A stretch of 64,000 bases of DNA from Sesamum alatum (taxonomy: Eukaryota; Streptophyta; Magnoliopsida; Lamiales; Pedaliaceae). The notes beneath the pieces were generated by a model, which ran no database searches, was not told where the DNA came from, and saw only the letters and a list, made by a program, of their open reading frames with translations. Each line of letters starts with the position of its first letter. Position 1 is the stretch's first letter. Below, in pieces: positions 1 to 10,639 of this stretch. The stretch lies in the NCBI GenBank assembly GCA_034509735.1, contig JACGWO010000004.1, positions 27,757,395-27,821,394 of the forward strand, given 5' to 3'. The translations under genes and the position numbers were made by a program.

Positions 1-51
1 CCTAACTCATCACACCTTTTCCTACTACAAAACTTAATTATTCCAAAACAG

Positions 52-395
52 ATGAAAAGAAAACGTAATTTTACCATCAAAGTGGAAGTCTCTTCTTGCT
101 CAAGCTCAACAGATCTTCCTGCAGATGAATCCGCCGAGTCTTCCATAATAACCCTTGTCCAAAATCTTCCAATTCCCAATAAAAATCAAAAGAATTTGGT
201 GAGTAGTATATGAATTTTAGGAGGAGGAGAAGATATTTAAGAGTTTTGTTGTTGTTGAAAGTGAAAAAGGGTGCCAGGTGGTCTTTGCTTTACACGTATC
301 AGACTGACAATTCCCTTTTCAAAGCTCACATTGTTGTGAGTGAAGAAGGAACCTCAGATATTTTGGATCCAATTATTATCCACATTAATACATAA
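52..395 (+). other. Unidentified coding-like stretch at window start
   Basis: Two short reading frames overlap in an ATGA: 52-213 (53 codons, rich in Ser, Lys and Glu) and 210-395 (61 codons, starting with an Arg run and ending in a more globular stretch with SLLYTYQTDNSLFKAHIVV). Codon use and amino-acid make-up look more protein-like than the flanking AT-rich DNA. I do not recognise a family. The overlap could mean one broken small gene, two exons of a gene whose other part lies outside the window, or chance. No TATA box or polyadenylation signal could be tied to it. The 200 bases after it are AT-rich without features. Confidence 0.25.
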
Positions 396-595
396 TAATA
401 TAAAAAAAAAATATTTTTCATTTATAAATATCCATCTGACACTATTATAATAATTTTTTATCATGTCGGTAATATTTTTTTTTTTTGAAAAATATAACAT
501 CTTGATTTATATAATTATTTTTATTTATAGTATTATAAATAAAGAAAGATTTTTTAACATAATTATATCATAATAGTTGATAAAAAGGCTTAAAT

Positions 596-1123
596 ATATC
601 TTTTGTCGTGTAATTTTGTATTTTGTTATTTTTATCCTTTATTTTTCTAGGATTGCAAAAGAGTCTTGTAATTTTTTGACATTTCGCAATTTTGATCCTT
701 TTGATGCCTGATTTCACAAAAATCGTCGGAATAAATCATGTGCGCCTCACTTGGTTCATTTAAATTAGGGTTTTTGTTCGGACTGGTTCACTTTTGCCAA
801 CATGGATGAAAATTAAAAAACAAAATGACGTGGCACATGATTTATTCCAAAAATTTTTACAAAATTCATCACTAAAAGGACTAAAATTGCGAAATATCAA
901 AAAGTTACAGGACTCTCTTGCAAGTCATGGAAAGATAAAGAATGAAAATGTCAAAATCGCGAGGGGTACATGATTTATTCCGACAACTTTTGCAGAATTC
1001 CGCACTGAAATGACCAAAATCACGAAATGTCAAAAAATTACAAAAATATTTTGCAACTCTATAAAGATAAAGGATAAAAATGCCAAAATATTATAATTAC
1101 AGGAAAAAATATATTAAAGTCAA
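596..1123. repeat. Palindromic TIR element (MITE), family 1
   Basis: The left end (GGCTTAAATATATC...) and right end are inverted copies over roughly 110 bases, including the shared stretch around 'attttttgacatttcg'. TGATAAAA flanks both sides (588-595 and 1124-1131), which fits a target-site duplication. Part of the interior is duplicated in tandem: the 'catgatttattcc' block occurs near 836 and 968. No coding capacity. The same family recurs at 22526-23040 and, truncated, at 50814-51056. Confidence 0.75.
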
Positions 1124-1316
1124 TGATAAAATATAGGTTGCCAATGTTTTGATTACACATATTTTCTTGATGAATAATTATTTTTATAAATTCTTTTTAC
1201 TTAAATATACTTATATTTAATTTATTTTTATTAGTTTTGTTGAATTATTCATTTATTTTTATTTAATTAAATCGATAATAAAATATACATTACCCACAAT
1301 ATGCTGAAAGTCGGCG

Positions 1317-1317
<1 letters not shown>

Positions 1318-1350
<33 letters not shown>
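1318..1350. repeat. (TA)n microsatellite
   Basis: Uninterrupted TA dinucleotide repeat of about 16 units. The short frame that reads through it is low complexity and not a gene. Confidence 0.9.
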
Positions 1351-1354
<4 letters not shown>

Positions 1355-1528
1355 GGTGGAGTGTTTCAAAATATCAACAAAATATCTGTTGGTCTTCACG
1401 CATTGTCACGCTACTTCATATGTTGGATGAATGAATGGGTCTTTATGGTTTGGATTTGTATGAAAAAGATAGGGGACCGGATCTTCTTGCTCTCACTAAT
1501 TATAATTGCAAATTTACAATAAATTTAA

Positions 1529-1936
1529 GGGTAAATTACATTTACCTATCCTGAAATTTGGTATAATTATAAATACCCCTTATTGTTTTAAAAAATTATA
1601 AATACCCTCTAAGGTTTGTAACCGTTTAACAATAACCCATTTCCAGCAATTTTTATGGGTGAACTTACCAAAATACCCTTGTGCACTGAATTATTTTTAT
1701 TTAATTCTTAAAAAAAATTTAAAAAAAATTTAGACTACAATGTGCAGGGAAATGTTTCTTAAGTTTTTACATAGATGAGCAATAATGCAATTTGCCTTGG
1801 CCAATATTTTTACAATTTTAATAAAAAAATTCAAGGGCAAAATGGTCAATTTCAGGCCTTTGGTTAAAAATTACAAACCTCAAGAGGCGTATTTGTAATT
1901 ATACCAAACTTTAGAGGAGGCAGATGTAATTTACCC
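1529..1936. repeat. Palindromic TIR element (MITE), family 2
   Basis: The ends are GGGTAAATTACA and TGTAATTTACCC, with inverted similarity continuing about 100 bases inward ('aaatacccctt', 'aggtttgtaa'). The flanks TAAATTTAA (1520-1528) and TAAATATAA (1937-1945) agree in 8 of 9 positions, a plausible 9-bp target duplication as left by Mutator-like transposition. Non-coding. Relatives lie at 25624, 59369 and 59832. Confidence 0.8.
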
Positions 1937-1945
1937 TAAATATAA

Positions 1946-2332
1946 ATAAATTAAGATAAATATTCAAACGTTGGTGCACTTAAATTTATGTTCTCGAACT
2001 TATTCATAATATCTTAATTTTAATCATTGATAATTTCAAACATTGCTAGGCATATAAAGAATATTGCACAAGTATATTGCATATTGATATTGTAGTTTTA
2101 GGTTGTATACTATCGTAGATACAATGATTCCATAAATATAAAAACATATAGAATACAATACGATTTGAATATATTAATCAAAGTTATAAAAACATATAGA
2201 ATACAATAATATTTTAGTATCTCGCATAAAGCGGAACTAAACAGTGGTACTAGGGTGTCTGGAACGAATTTTTGCTAAATATTTATTTTGTTAATATTTC
2301 AAACATATTTTAAAATATTTTGAATATATAAT
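1946..2332. other. Intergenic, AT-rich, no feature seen
   Basis: AT-rich sequence with a partial local duplication of an 'aaaacatatagaatacaata' block near 2141 and 2188. No coding frame or RNA gene seen. Confidence 0.6.
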
Positions 2333-2341
2333 TAAAAATAT

Positions 2342-2873
2342 GGGATAATTACACTCCCCTCTCCTGGGGTTTGGTGTAATTACACGTAGAATTCTTGTGG
2401 TTTGAAAAATTACATCTAGTACCCCTGAAGTTTACTTAGGTCCTCCGTTATTAAAAATTTCACCGAATTTGTTGATATTACCAAAAAAATACAATTGAAT
2501 GAATATCGTTACTTACCATTGATTGACTTATTACTCAATTATTGTAAGTCAAGCAAATCTTTTTTTTTTTTTCATCAAACTAGTTTTCTACATCTTCACA
2601 CATTAATGTATGTGATGAAATACTTCTCCACCGTTATAAGGTAGTTTTATTAGAAAAAAGTTATTTGACCTACAATAAGTCACCTGAGGGTAAATAACGA
2701 TTTTTATTAATTTTTTTTTATTAATATCAACAAATTCGATGAATTTTGACTAATGAAGTGGCCTATTTATTAAACGAAAGCAAACATTAGGGGTACTAGA
2801 TGTAATTTTTCAAACCACATGAGGTCTACGCATAATTATACCAAACCTTAGGAGAGGAGACTGTAATTATCCC
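2342..2873. repeat. Palindromic TIR element (MITE), family 3
   Basis: Left end GGGATAATTACACTCCCC, right end CTGTAATTATCCC. The arms stay inverted-repetitive for about 190 bases ('gtttggtgtaattacacgtag' against its mirror). The flanks TAAAAATAT (2333-2341) and TTAAAATAT (2874-2882) match at 8 of 9 positions. Non-coding. Same family as 17733, 19448 and 22016. Confidence 0.8.
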
Positions 2874-2882
2874 TTAAAATAT

Positions 2883-3690
2883 TTAAAATATATCATATCG
2901 GAGTACCAACATGAGTCTAGGCATTAATATTTTTGCAACCCTAATGTAATGCCTCATCCAAGATTAAAAAGCTATAAAACACTCCTTAAAGAGGTGTCTA
3001 TGTAATTTACTGCAAAAAAAACGTACTTGTGAAATTAGCTCCTGAACAGAGCCTGAACTTATAATTAATACTTGCCCAATGAGTGTACTTATTATTTTAC
3101 AAAAGACAAGTGTACTTATTATTTTACAAAAGACAAAAAAATTATTTTACAAAAGACAAAAATATATTTATATAATTAGACCTTATCTTAAAGTGTGCCG
3201 GTGCAATTTACTCAAAATATAATCAAGAATCGTGCACTAGACATGTTTCAACAACATAATAGGATTGTAAAATCAAATTTGCAGAGCAATGATGGGGACT
3301 TGGGTGAAAGGTGAAGCTATCAATATCATGGAATGGATGCAAAAAAATTCTATAAAATGAAGATATATAAATGGCAATGTGATTCGGGTCAAGGTCGTGG
3401 TTGATGTAGTTGATTCAAGCTGGCAATGTGGTCCACAAGGTGGTAAGTCAGTTTCGCAAGGTAAGGTTCACAATAGGTCCTCAGTCTAACCAATAGGTTA
3501 ACTTGTAATACAATTTGTGATACTTGTTGCAGCGCTCTCAATAGAAATCCTCTAATGCTAAAAGAGTTTGCTTAAGGAAAATCTAGAGGTTGAAGAGTTA
3601 TGTCCCGTTTGGTTTGCTTTCTAGATTTATTTTTAGTTTTCTGTTTTTTCAATGGCACCCATTGAAGAGTTGACTCGCTTGGAATCACCT
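2883..3690. other. Intergenic, no gene seen
   Basis: Holds a local triplication of 'attattttacaaaagaca' at about 3091-3160 and otherwise unremarkable AT-rich DNA. No supported coding frame. Confidence 0.55.
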
Positions 3691-3700
3691 TTGTAAGGGT

Positions 3701-4770
3701 AAGGATGCAGAAGGGCCCAGTTTTAGAAATTTAAGGGCCTTCAACTCTGCTATGTTAGTCAAAGAACTTTGGCGTCTTCATACCAAGCGAGCCAATGAAT
3801 TTTCCTATCACCTTTATTGTGCCACCAAAAATTTGCAGTCATGACAAGAATCTCTTTCAATGGTCCAGCACACATGAACCTTCCAACATGTTGGCCCGTC
3901 CCTCCCCCTAAATGAGTGCACTGAGGGCCTTTGTACACAACAAGAACAAATACGGGGAAAGTGGGTCCCCTTGCTGGAGACCTTGTTGAGGGGTCAGATA
4001 GTCGAACCAAAAATCTTTAATAAAGAATAAGACACATTGTTCACACATTGCATAATAAGATAAAGAAATCGCCCATCAAAGCCTAGTCTAATAAGAACAA
4101 CTCGAAGAAAAACACACTATACCTTATTGTATGTTTTACTGATGCCCAATTTAAGATACATGTGGATCTTTCGCCCTCGGGTTTTAGTTTTCAAGAAATG
4201 ATTAATTTCATATACAATGAGGACATTGTCGATAATGAGTCTGCCTGGGACAAAAGCTGACTGATAAGAGGCAATGATCGAGTCCATAAGGGATTTAAGA
4301 TTGTTAGCAATGGTTTTGGAAGCAACTTTATATATCACATTGCAAAGACTAATTGGCCTAAACTAGGATACCAACTCATGGTTTTTGCATTTCGGGATAA
4401 GAACCACATTGGTATAATTAAGAGATTGTTCACATAGAGAATTGTTAAGGAAACCAAGTTTTCCCCAAATACATCAGACTTAACAATATGCCAGACTTTT
4501 TTATAGAAGATAGGAGACATAACAACGGGCCCCCGCGATTTAAACAGGGCTATATGATGAATGGCTTTCTGCACCGCATCTTCTGAGTATGGCCTGCAAC
4601 AGTTCTTGGTTTATCCCTTCATTGACTCTGACCTCAAAAGACTCAACGCATCTACCCATGTCTTCATCAAAGGGCGCATCTAAGTGAAAAGGGGACACAA
4701 TGTGGTCTAGAATCACATTTTTGGAGCTAGGGTACCTCATCCACCCTATAACCGTGTGGATCACGGAGCC
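3701..4770 (-). pseudogene. LINE (non-LTR retrotransposon) reverse transcriptase fragment, part inverted
   Basis: Minus-strand frames at 4764-4540, 4574-4335, 4338-4117 and 4010-3786 spell successive parts of a plant LINE ORF2 reverse transcriptase. Visible motifs are the FKS-GP box (about 4535), QSAFVPGR, ISKTYNKV where family members have a D-x-SKAYD motif (the catalytic Asp position reads Gly), QGDPLSPYLF (about 3960) and the NFWWH...RKIHWLAW segment. No YADD-type box was found between the last two, so that part seems deleted. The piece that should come next in ORF2 (FRNLRAFNSAMLVKELWRLH) lies at 3701-3787 on the plus strand, so this end has been inverted. Stops and frame changes make the copy inactive. 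Confidence 0.8.
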
Positions 4771-6009
4771 AATTAATGTGATTCATGTTAGTGTAGGCGA
4801 TCAGAAAGTGAATTAGTTGGTTGTAAGCTACTGTTAATAATCTTATTTGATGAAATGTGAAATATCATGCATATATCATGTTATATTACATGTTATTATT
4901 GCATTTTATGGACAAAGCCCACAGACCGGTTAAACCAATGAAGTTGGATTGCACATTTGATGGCGACTATAAAATCAACTTCCAAGGGTTTGTATGAAAC
5001 GTTCTAAGTCGAGAACCCTGAAGAATGGGCTTTGAGGAAATCTATAGAAAATTGCCCTAAGTGATCATGTGATGGGTGTCGCATATTATCAACGACAAAC
5101 GTGTAACATCTATGCACTTTAGTGGGTGCTTGACAAGTCAGTTCTCAAGTTAACTGAATTGACTCACCGGAGTCGTATGAAAAACCGTGTGGCATAATCG
5201 GTATGAACAGAACTCCTGACCTATGATAGTATAGAAATTAGTCCTCCGAACTGAGAAGCCATAACAGCCTTGTATATGGGATGATGTATCTTGGTCCTGA
5301 CTAATGTGACTAAGGTATTGCGTGGTTGACAAAAGCCCTGCATGGAAATGACATCTTTGTCCTCGGTTAAATTCTTCCTCCATCACACCCTTTACTTGTT
5401 ACCGGTGAATCTGATTCCTAAAAGATTGTGGTAGCCTTAATATGAATGGGCATTCTATTATTTTTATTAAATTTTCCTTCATCTAACTATTCCCTAATTC
5501 TTTTCCTCAGTTTTACCTTCTTGCCTTTTTCTAACATAACCTTTATTCTTCTCTTATCTTCTCTTATTCCTTCTTATTTTTATTTAATAGTTTTAATAAT
5601 CAAGTTCCCAGTACATGTAAGAAGCCAAATACTGATTATCATTTGCTAAGTAGATAGATGAAAATAAAGAAAATTAAGAGATCAAATGCAATAAAGAAAA
5701 TAAAGGGCAGAAAAGGGAAAAAATTAAAGGGTTGAGTGTTGGAGAGCCGTGAAAATCATCAAACTCTTTAAACCCTTATTTTGGTCGGCTTTGTCCCTTT
5801 TCTTGTTTTGCTTTTATATTTTACTTTTTCTTTTTTATAAATTTGCGTCTCTTTCGCATATGTAAGTCATGTGTGGATTTGTGTCGAAGGGAAGAATATT
5901 AAATTGACAAAAAACCTCTACATATTCAAGCTTACATAATTTTGTATCAGGAAAATTGCCAACAAAGAACAAAATGTGTATGTTGCCAATAATCATACAA
6001 TTGAATAGT
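4771..6009. other. Intergenic; possible degraded LTR, no gene
   Basis: No supported coding frame. The stretch around 4840-5400 ('gacaaagcccacagacc', 'gtcgagaaccctgaag') resembles U3/R regions of plant Gypsy chromovirus LTRs as I remember them, but no paired LTR or TSD was found, so this is only a suggestion. The T-rich frame at 5446-5649 is low complexity. Confidence 0.3.
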
Positions 6010-6032
6010 GGGATAAATTGCATAAAATTCCC

Positions 6033-6037
6033 CTGTG
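6033..6037. repeat. Target-site duplication CTGTG (left) of Copia element
   Basis: CTGTG directly precedes the left LTR and is repeated at 10034-10038 after the right LTR, the 5-bp duplication expected from a retroviral-type integrase. Confidence 0.9.
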
Positions 6038-6312
6038 TGTTCAGTTTAGGTAAAGCCATGGTTAAGATGTAAACTGCAAAAAATTATCTCTATGAACTTG
6101 AAGGAGAAAGGTCTCCTTAAATAGAGTACAAACAGGCGGGAAAACGAAAAATATCTCCTAACTAACTAACCATCTCTAGCTGTCAAAATATATGCCAACT
6201 AACACTCCACATCAGCTCCTAGCTAGAGCCAAGCAAAAAATGGAACTAAAAGAAACGAAGATGCGACTTTATGTACAAGAGTACGACTACTGCTAAGGCT
6301 CCTCTTTCATCA
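6038..6312 (-). repeat. Copia 3' LTR
   Basis: 275 bases, TG...CA ends, direct copy of 9748-10033. Compared with that copy it lacks a few short stretches and has scattered substitutions, so the insertion is not recent. Confidence 0.93.
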
Positions 6313-6324
6313 TCCCCCCCTCAA
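6313..6324 (-). other. Polypurine tract of Copia element
   Basis: On the minus strand TTGAGGGGGGGA abuts the 3' LTR start, as expected for the plus-strand priming site. Confidence 0.75.
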
Positions 6325-6683
6325 GGTGGGCCTGGGGAAATGCCACCATGCCAGCTTGGACAAAAAGGACACGAACACTGGACCAAGGAGGAGCGTGGTG
6401 AACATGTAGTCAAGTTGGAGCTTGCCTGAAATGTGAGATGGGAGGACGAAACCTACTTTGTACTCTTCCCCGCACCAAGTTCCATTGATCTCCAAATACT
6501 TGGTGCGTTCATGAAAGATCGGGTTGGCGACGATGTGAATGGTGGCCTGATTGTCGCAAAAGAGAGGAATAGGATTCGGGATGGAAATATGAAGGTCATG
6601 GAGAAGGTAAGAGATCTACTGGATTTCACAAACAGTAGTACCAAGGTTGTGGTACTCCACCTCTGCAGTGGAGCGAGCCACTG

Positions 6684-6890
6684 TTACTTGCTCTTAATAT
6701 TCCATGAAACCAAAGACTTGCCCACAAATATACAATAACCAGTTAGGGAACGCCTTGAGTCAACACAACTGGCCCAATCCACATCACAATATGCGGTAAG
6801 ATGAAGAGGATTGGAAAAAGGGAAGAAAATCCATTTCTGGGGATAACCTTTGAGGTACCCGACTAAATGCAACGCAGCATAAAAAATGCA
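6684..6890 (-). pseudogene. Copia RNase H fragment
   Basis: The minus frame reads LHLVGYLKG...HLTAYCDVDWASCVDSRRSLTGYCIFVG...SWNIKSK. The Y-x-D-x-DWA and SLTGY blocks mark the Copia-type RNase H following the reverse transcriptase. Downstream sequence toward the LTR (about 6330-6680) is still weakly RNase H-like but broken by frame changes. Confidence 0.85.
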
Positions 6891-7840
6891 CCTGACAAGG
6901 ATGACACACGAATTGACTCAACTATTGAGCCCCATAAGATATATATGGCCTTGTAAAGCAAAGGTACAAGAGCCTTCCCACAAGGCGCCTATAAAGCTCA
7001 GGATCAACCAGTATAGGGGAAGCAATGGCAGTGAGTTTTAGCCCCAAAGGAAGGGGGGGTGCTAGCAGCTTTAACAGGAAGAAAGGCCCACATCTTGGAC
7101 AATATCCCTGATGTATTTGTGCTGAGTGATAGAAGTCTCAGCTGCTGATCTTGCAATCTCTAATTCAAGAAAATACTTAGCTGGTCCAAGGTCCTTGATA
7201 GCGAATTTTCAGTATGCAAGAATTGCTTCACCTGCTAAATTATTTGAGGTAACGAGGGATTAGTGATCAGGACATCATCAACGTATACCAGACCAGCAGA
7301 AGTATCCTTGACAAATAAGCAATGATCATTGCTAGATTGAGAAAACCCATAGCGGATGAGCTTCTGAGTTAGTTCCTAATTCCATTGCCTGGAAGCTTGC
7401 TTCAGCCCATATAGTGATCGTATCAACTTGCACACTTTACCCTCCGGAATATGGTACCCTTCGAAGGGCAGTCACGTATATGTCCTCATCAAGGAATCCA
7501 TGGAGGAAAGCATTATAGATGTCAACTTGGTGAATATCCCAGCCATAGTTGGAAGCAATGGCCAAAAGCAACCTATCTTTTACAGCTTTGGCCACTTGGC
7601 CACAGGAGAAAAACGATCAATGTAATCCACCCCCTCCACTTGATTGTAGCCTTTAGCCACCACTGTGCTTTATATCTATCAACACTGCCATCCGAATTAA
7701 ATTTCACCTTGTATACCCTTTTGCACCCGATGGCTTTCTTGCCCTTAGGTAAGTCAACAACTTCCCAAGTGTTGTTTTTGTCAAGTGCTTTCAATTCTTG
7801 TTGCATAGCATGCTCCCACTCGATACATCCTTCAGCCTGA
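6891..7840 (-). pseudogene. Copia reverse transcriptase (RVT_2) with stops
   Basis: The minus-strand translation contains HQVDIYNAF (about 7530), the catalytic box VYVDDVLIT (7266-7295) and other RVT_2 blocks, but in several frames with internal stops. The start of the domain, WEVVDLPKGKKAIGCKRVYK, is in frame with the upstream integrase end, and the frame is lost at about 7660. The motif residues survive while the frame does not, so the product is non-functional. Confidence 0.85.
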
Positions 7841-8340
7841 AAGTAAGTCCTAGGCTCCTGAATGGTAGACAAAGTAGCCAGAAAACTTATTTGTGATGAG
7901 GTAAGATCAGATGAGAGAATATGAGGAGTGGAGGTTAAGTTACATTGAAAATCACTAAGCCAAGTAGGAAGCTTGATCACCCTTTGAGTTCTTCGAAGTG
8001 GAAGAGACTGAGGATGCTGAGTAGTATTTGTGGGGGAAGCACAAGGGATCTCAACAGAAGTAGAGGGTGTGGAGAGAGTAGATGTTAAGGCTGGAGTGTT
8101 TAGGGGAGGTACTAGATTAGGTAGTGGACTCAGAATACGAGGATCAGGTTCAGATTGGTAAGGGAATGTGTCATCGTGAAATACTACATCCCTCGAAATG
8201 ACTATAGTCTTGTTATCAATGTCACCTAATTTGTAGGCTTTTTTGTCCCCGTATATACCTAATGAGGATACACTTAAAAGCTTTAGGATCAAACTTGGAT
8301 TTTTGGGGGTTGACATTGGAAGCAAAGCAAAGACACCCAA
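7573..8340 (-). pseudogene. Copia integrase C-terminus and start of reverse transcriptase
   Basis: A 255-codon minus-strand frame covers the Copia integrase C-terminal part (KAYKLGDIDNKTIVISRDVVF, the typical 'YKL-D...SRDVVF' block), a Pro/Ser/Thr-rich linker with LRRTQRVIKLPTWL, and the RVT_2 start. Past VDRYKAQ the reading leaves the conserved frame, so the last ~35 codons are out of frame. It is the longest intact piece of the element. No host-gene function is suggested. Confidence 0.88.
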
Positions 8341-8384
8341 AAGTTTTCAGATTGTCATAGGAAGGAGGTGTATTGTATAACAGT

Positions 8385-8950
8385 TCAAACGAAGATTTTC
8401 AATTCAAAATAGGAGAGGGAAGCTTGTTTATGATATGAGTGGTTGTGAGGAGGGAATCTGGCCAGTCTAGGCAAATGGGATTGGAACACCAATGCTCTAG
8501 CAACTTGTAGAACGTGCCTATGTTTTCGGTCTACTACAACCGTTTTGTTGTGGTGGGTAGGCACAACTTTTCTGGTGTATGATGCCATGCTTCTGAAATA
8601 ATTCCTCACATGAAGAACTTAGGAATTCTGACCCATTATCAGTTCAGATGATTTTGATTTTTGAATTGAATTGAGTCACAATCTGTGCTAGGAAGAAAGT
8701 TAGGAGTTGAGGGGTTTGTGATTTGTGGCACATGAAAAATGTCCAAGTAACTCTCGTACAATCATCAACTATAGTTAAAAAAACAAGGACAACCAAATAA
8801 TGAGGGTTGTTTGTATGGCCCCCATATGTTTACATGGACTAGATCAAAGGGATTATGAATAATAGAATTGCTTTGAGGAAAGGGTGCTCTTGACTGTTTA
8901 GCTAAAGGACACATGGAGCGTAGATTTTTATTGCTAGTAGTAAGCATCAA
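8385..8950 (-). pseudogene. Copia integrase core, broken
   Basis: The minus strand shows CPLAKQSRAPFPQS...PFDLVHVNIWGPYKQPS at 8765-8950, the start of the integrase core (family: D in 'H-D-WGP', here N). Further core pieces follow in other frames, including 'TVIDDCTRVTWTFFM'-like coding near 8720-8770. Frameshifts interrupt it repeatedly. Confidence 0.8.
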
Positions 8951-9198
8951 TACAGGTATGTGACTAAGTACAACAGGTTGGTGTGGCCAAGTCTTTTATG
9001 CCACAACCAGTGCAATTTCAGAGAATGGGAATTGTTTGATACGCCTACATTATTACTGAATTCTGCAAAGTTAACAGGAACATAAAATGAATTGTTGTTC
9101 AGATAGTACAATCTCCCTATTTCTTTGCCTATTGCCAAGACACGCCTTGTCTTCAAGTCCTGCAATAGGCACATTGAAGTGAGAAATGAGAAGGTCAT
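8947..9198 (-). pseudogene. Copia GAG-pre-integrase domain
   Basis: Minus frame with CLLQDLKTRRVLAIGKEIGRLYYL followed by LHWLWHKRLGHTNLLYL. The LWHKRLGH block is the hallmark of the zinc-binding GAG-pre-integrase region upstream of the Copia integrase. The second Cys pair continues in the next piece (8950 downward). Confidence 0.88.
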
Positions 9199-9267
9199 AG
9201 GATCAAATTTGTAGAGGTGAGAGATTGATAAAAGGTTATGTTTAAAGTGTGGAACATGGAAGACTTT

Positions 9268-9465
9268 TCAAAGTATGAAGCTGGATGAGAATATGATATC
9301 ACCATATTTCGTGGCAAGCACAATGCTGTTATTACGAAGGTGTATTTTAAGAGGATGAGCAAGTGTAGTAAATGAGTAGAATAACTTTTTATCACCACAC
9401 ATATGGCTTGTAGCTTCTGTGTCTACAATCCATGAGCTAGAATTGAATTTAGGAATTTCGGACAT
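9268..9465 (-). pseudogene. Copia protease with altered active site
   Basis: SSSWIVDTEATSHMCGDKKLF is the Copia aspartic protease active-site region. The family motif is D-S/T-G-A; here the Gly position reads Glu, which should abolish activity. The frame joins directly to a gag N-terminal remnant upstream, with the rest of gag missing. Confidence 0.85.
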
Positions 9466-9700
9466 GTTCCATCAATGAAACCAAGCTTATCTCTAGCTTC
9501 GAGAGCTATCTGCACATATCTACTACACGATAACCAGTTGTCGTTGTTCAATGGAGCAGAATGATAACAATACCTGACTGGTCCATCGCCTGGACTCGTA
9601 GATTCGTGAGTTCTCCTCCAATTCCAATGCCAGCCGTTTGTCCAGTTGGCGATGCGTTCGAAGAGCTTGCCATTCCTGATATGCAATCGCTTTCTCAACG
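9423..9700 (-). pseudogene. Copia gag N-terminal remnant
   Basis: The minus frame includes NWLSCSRYVQIALEARDKL GFIDG (read in two parts), the typical start of plant Copia gag-polypeptide ('W-x-x-S-x-x-x-ALxAKxKLGFIDG'). It is followed almost at once by the protease at 9465, so the central gag and zinc knuckle are deleted. The upstream half of the frame to 9698 is a shadow of the leader region. Confidence 0.75.
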
Positions 9701-9734
9701 ATACCAGTCAGTATACAGAGACCATCATTTTGAT

Positions 9735-9747
9735 GGCTCTAATACCA
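9735..9747 (-). other. Primer-binding site, initiator tRNA-Met type
   Basis: The minus strand reads TGGTATTAGAGCC directly after the 5' LTR, one mismatch from TGGTATCAGAGCC, the standard plant Copia site complementary to the initiator tRNA-Met 3' end. Confidence 0.88.
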
Positions 9748-10033
9748 TGTTCAGATTAGGTGAAGCCATGGTTAAGAAGAAAACTGAGAAAAATTATCTC
9801 TGTGTATTATTCAACTTGAAGGAGGAAGGTCTCCTTAAATAGAGTACAAACAGGCGGGAAAATGAAAAATATCTTCTAACTAACTAACCACCTCTAACTG
9901 TCAAACTATATGCCAACTAACACTCCACATCAGGTCCCAGCTCGAGCAAAAAATGGAACTAAAGAAACGTAAGAAATGAATATGCGACTTTATGTACAAG
10001 AGTACGACTACTGCTGAGGCTCCTCTTTCATCA
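9748..10033 (-). repeat. Copia 5' LTR
   Basis: 286 bases, TGTTCAGATTAGG...TTTCATCA, paired with 6038-6312 and followed by the TSD CTGTG at 10034-10038. Confidence 0.93.
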
Positions 10034-10330
10034 CTGTGTTTTAAAAATTTAGCTAAAACCCTCTCTATGTTAAAACTATAAGCAAAAAGCCCCCTGTATT
10101 TTAAAAAATGATGCACACTTTCCCCTTCCGTTAATTGCATTTAATGGTGTTAAGTTTTTGTATGATTTATCCATTATTCCTCTATTTTGTTAGCCATTGA
10201 TCTTCATAAGTTACAAATGGACGATCTAGATTTACTCAATTTTAAAATATACCTTTTATTTATTTATTTACACAATTATATATATATATATATCATACAT
10301 GTATAATTTATGTGTATATACTATATATTA

Positions 10331-10620
10331 CACTGGCCGCCGTCAAGACAACCGGTGTCGCCGCGTCTGGGGGTGACAACGAATAGCGACCGACGTCTGG
10401 CCATTGCCTTGCCAGAAGGGGACCTCTTTTCGCCCTAGATCTAGGCGACAACAATCGTCCAAATCCGCGGGCGGCGACAGTCGCCCAAGCAAGAAATAGG
10501 CGACCTTATCATTGCCCCCGATCTGGGCAACGGAGGTCACCCATTTCTGCCTGGGCGACAGTAGTCGCCCAGACACCGTCATATGTTGGGGCGACAATCG
10601 GCGGCAATGGGGGAGGTGGG
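10331..10620. other. GC-rich module with repeated GCGACA/TGTCGC motifs
   Basis: A sharp switch from a TA-rich stretch to GC-rich DNA. The 6-mer GCGAC or its complement occurs at least eight times, several as near-palindromes such as GGCGACAGTAGTCGCC. Frames across it are not recognisable. It sits inside the 6010-13187 element. An analogous AT-to-GC step ('tatatactgta-ta-gccgccgg') is seen at 26395. Confidence 0.6.
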
Positions 10621-10639
10621 AAGAAACAAAAGATTGGAT

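Larger units (their letters stand above)
6038..10033 (-). mobile_element. Ty1/Copia LTR retrotransposon, complete ends, dead coding region
   Basis: Paired LTRs (6038-6312, 9748-10033) begin TGTTCAG and end TTTCATCA. They are flanked by CTGTG on both sides. The element reads on the minus strand: gag remnant, protease, GAG-pre-integrase, integrase, reverse transcriptase, RNase H, in the order typical of Copia. A primer-binding site lies beside the right LTR and a purine tract beside the left one. At 4.0 kb it is shorter than the usual ~5 kb, mainly because most of gag is missing between its N-terminal domain and the protease. Many stops and frame changes make it inactive. It inserted into the TIR of the 6010-13187 element. 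Confidence 0.93.

Noticed and set aside
1301..1522. Frame starting MLKVGGVYIYIYIYIYI
   Set aside because: The TA microsatellite is translated as an Ile/Tyr repeat; not a gene.
5446..5649. Small membrane protein (Leu/Ile/Phe-rich frame)
   Set aside because: T-rich DNA gives hydrophobic peptides by chance; no start context or neighbour supports it.
9561..9842. Plus-strand frame across the Copia 5' LTR junction
   Set aside because: Runs from gag antisense into the LTR and primer site; no independent signal.
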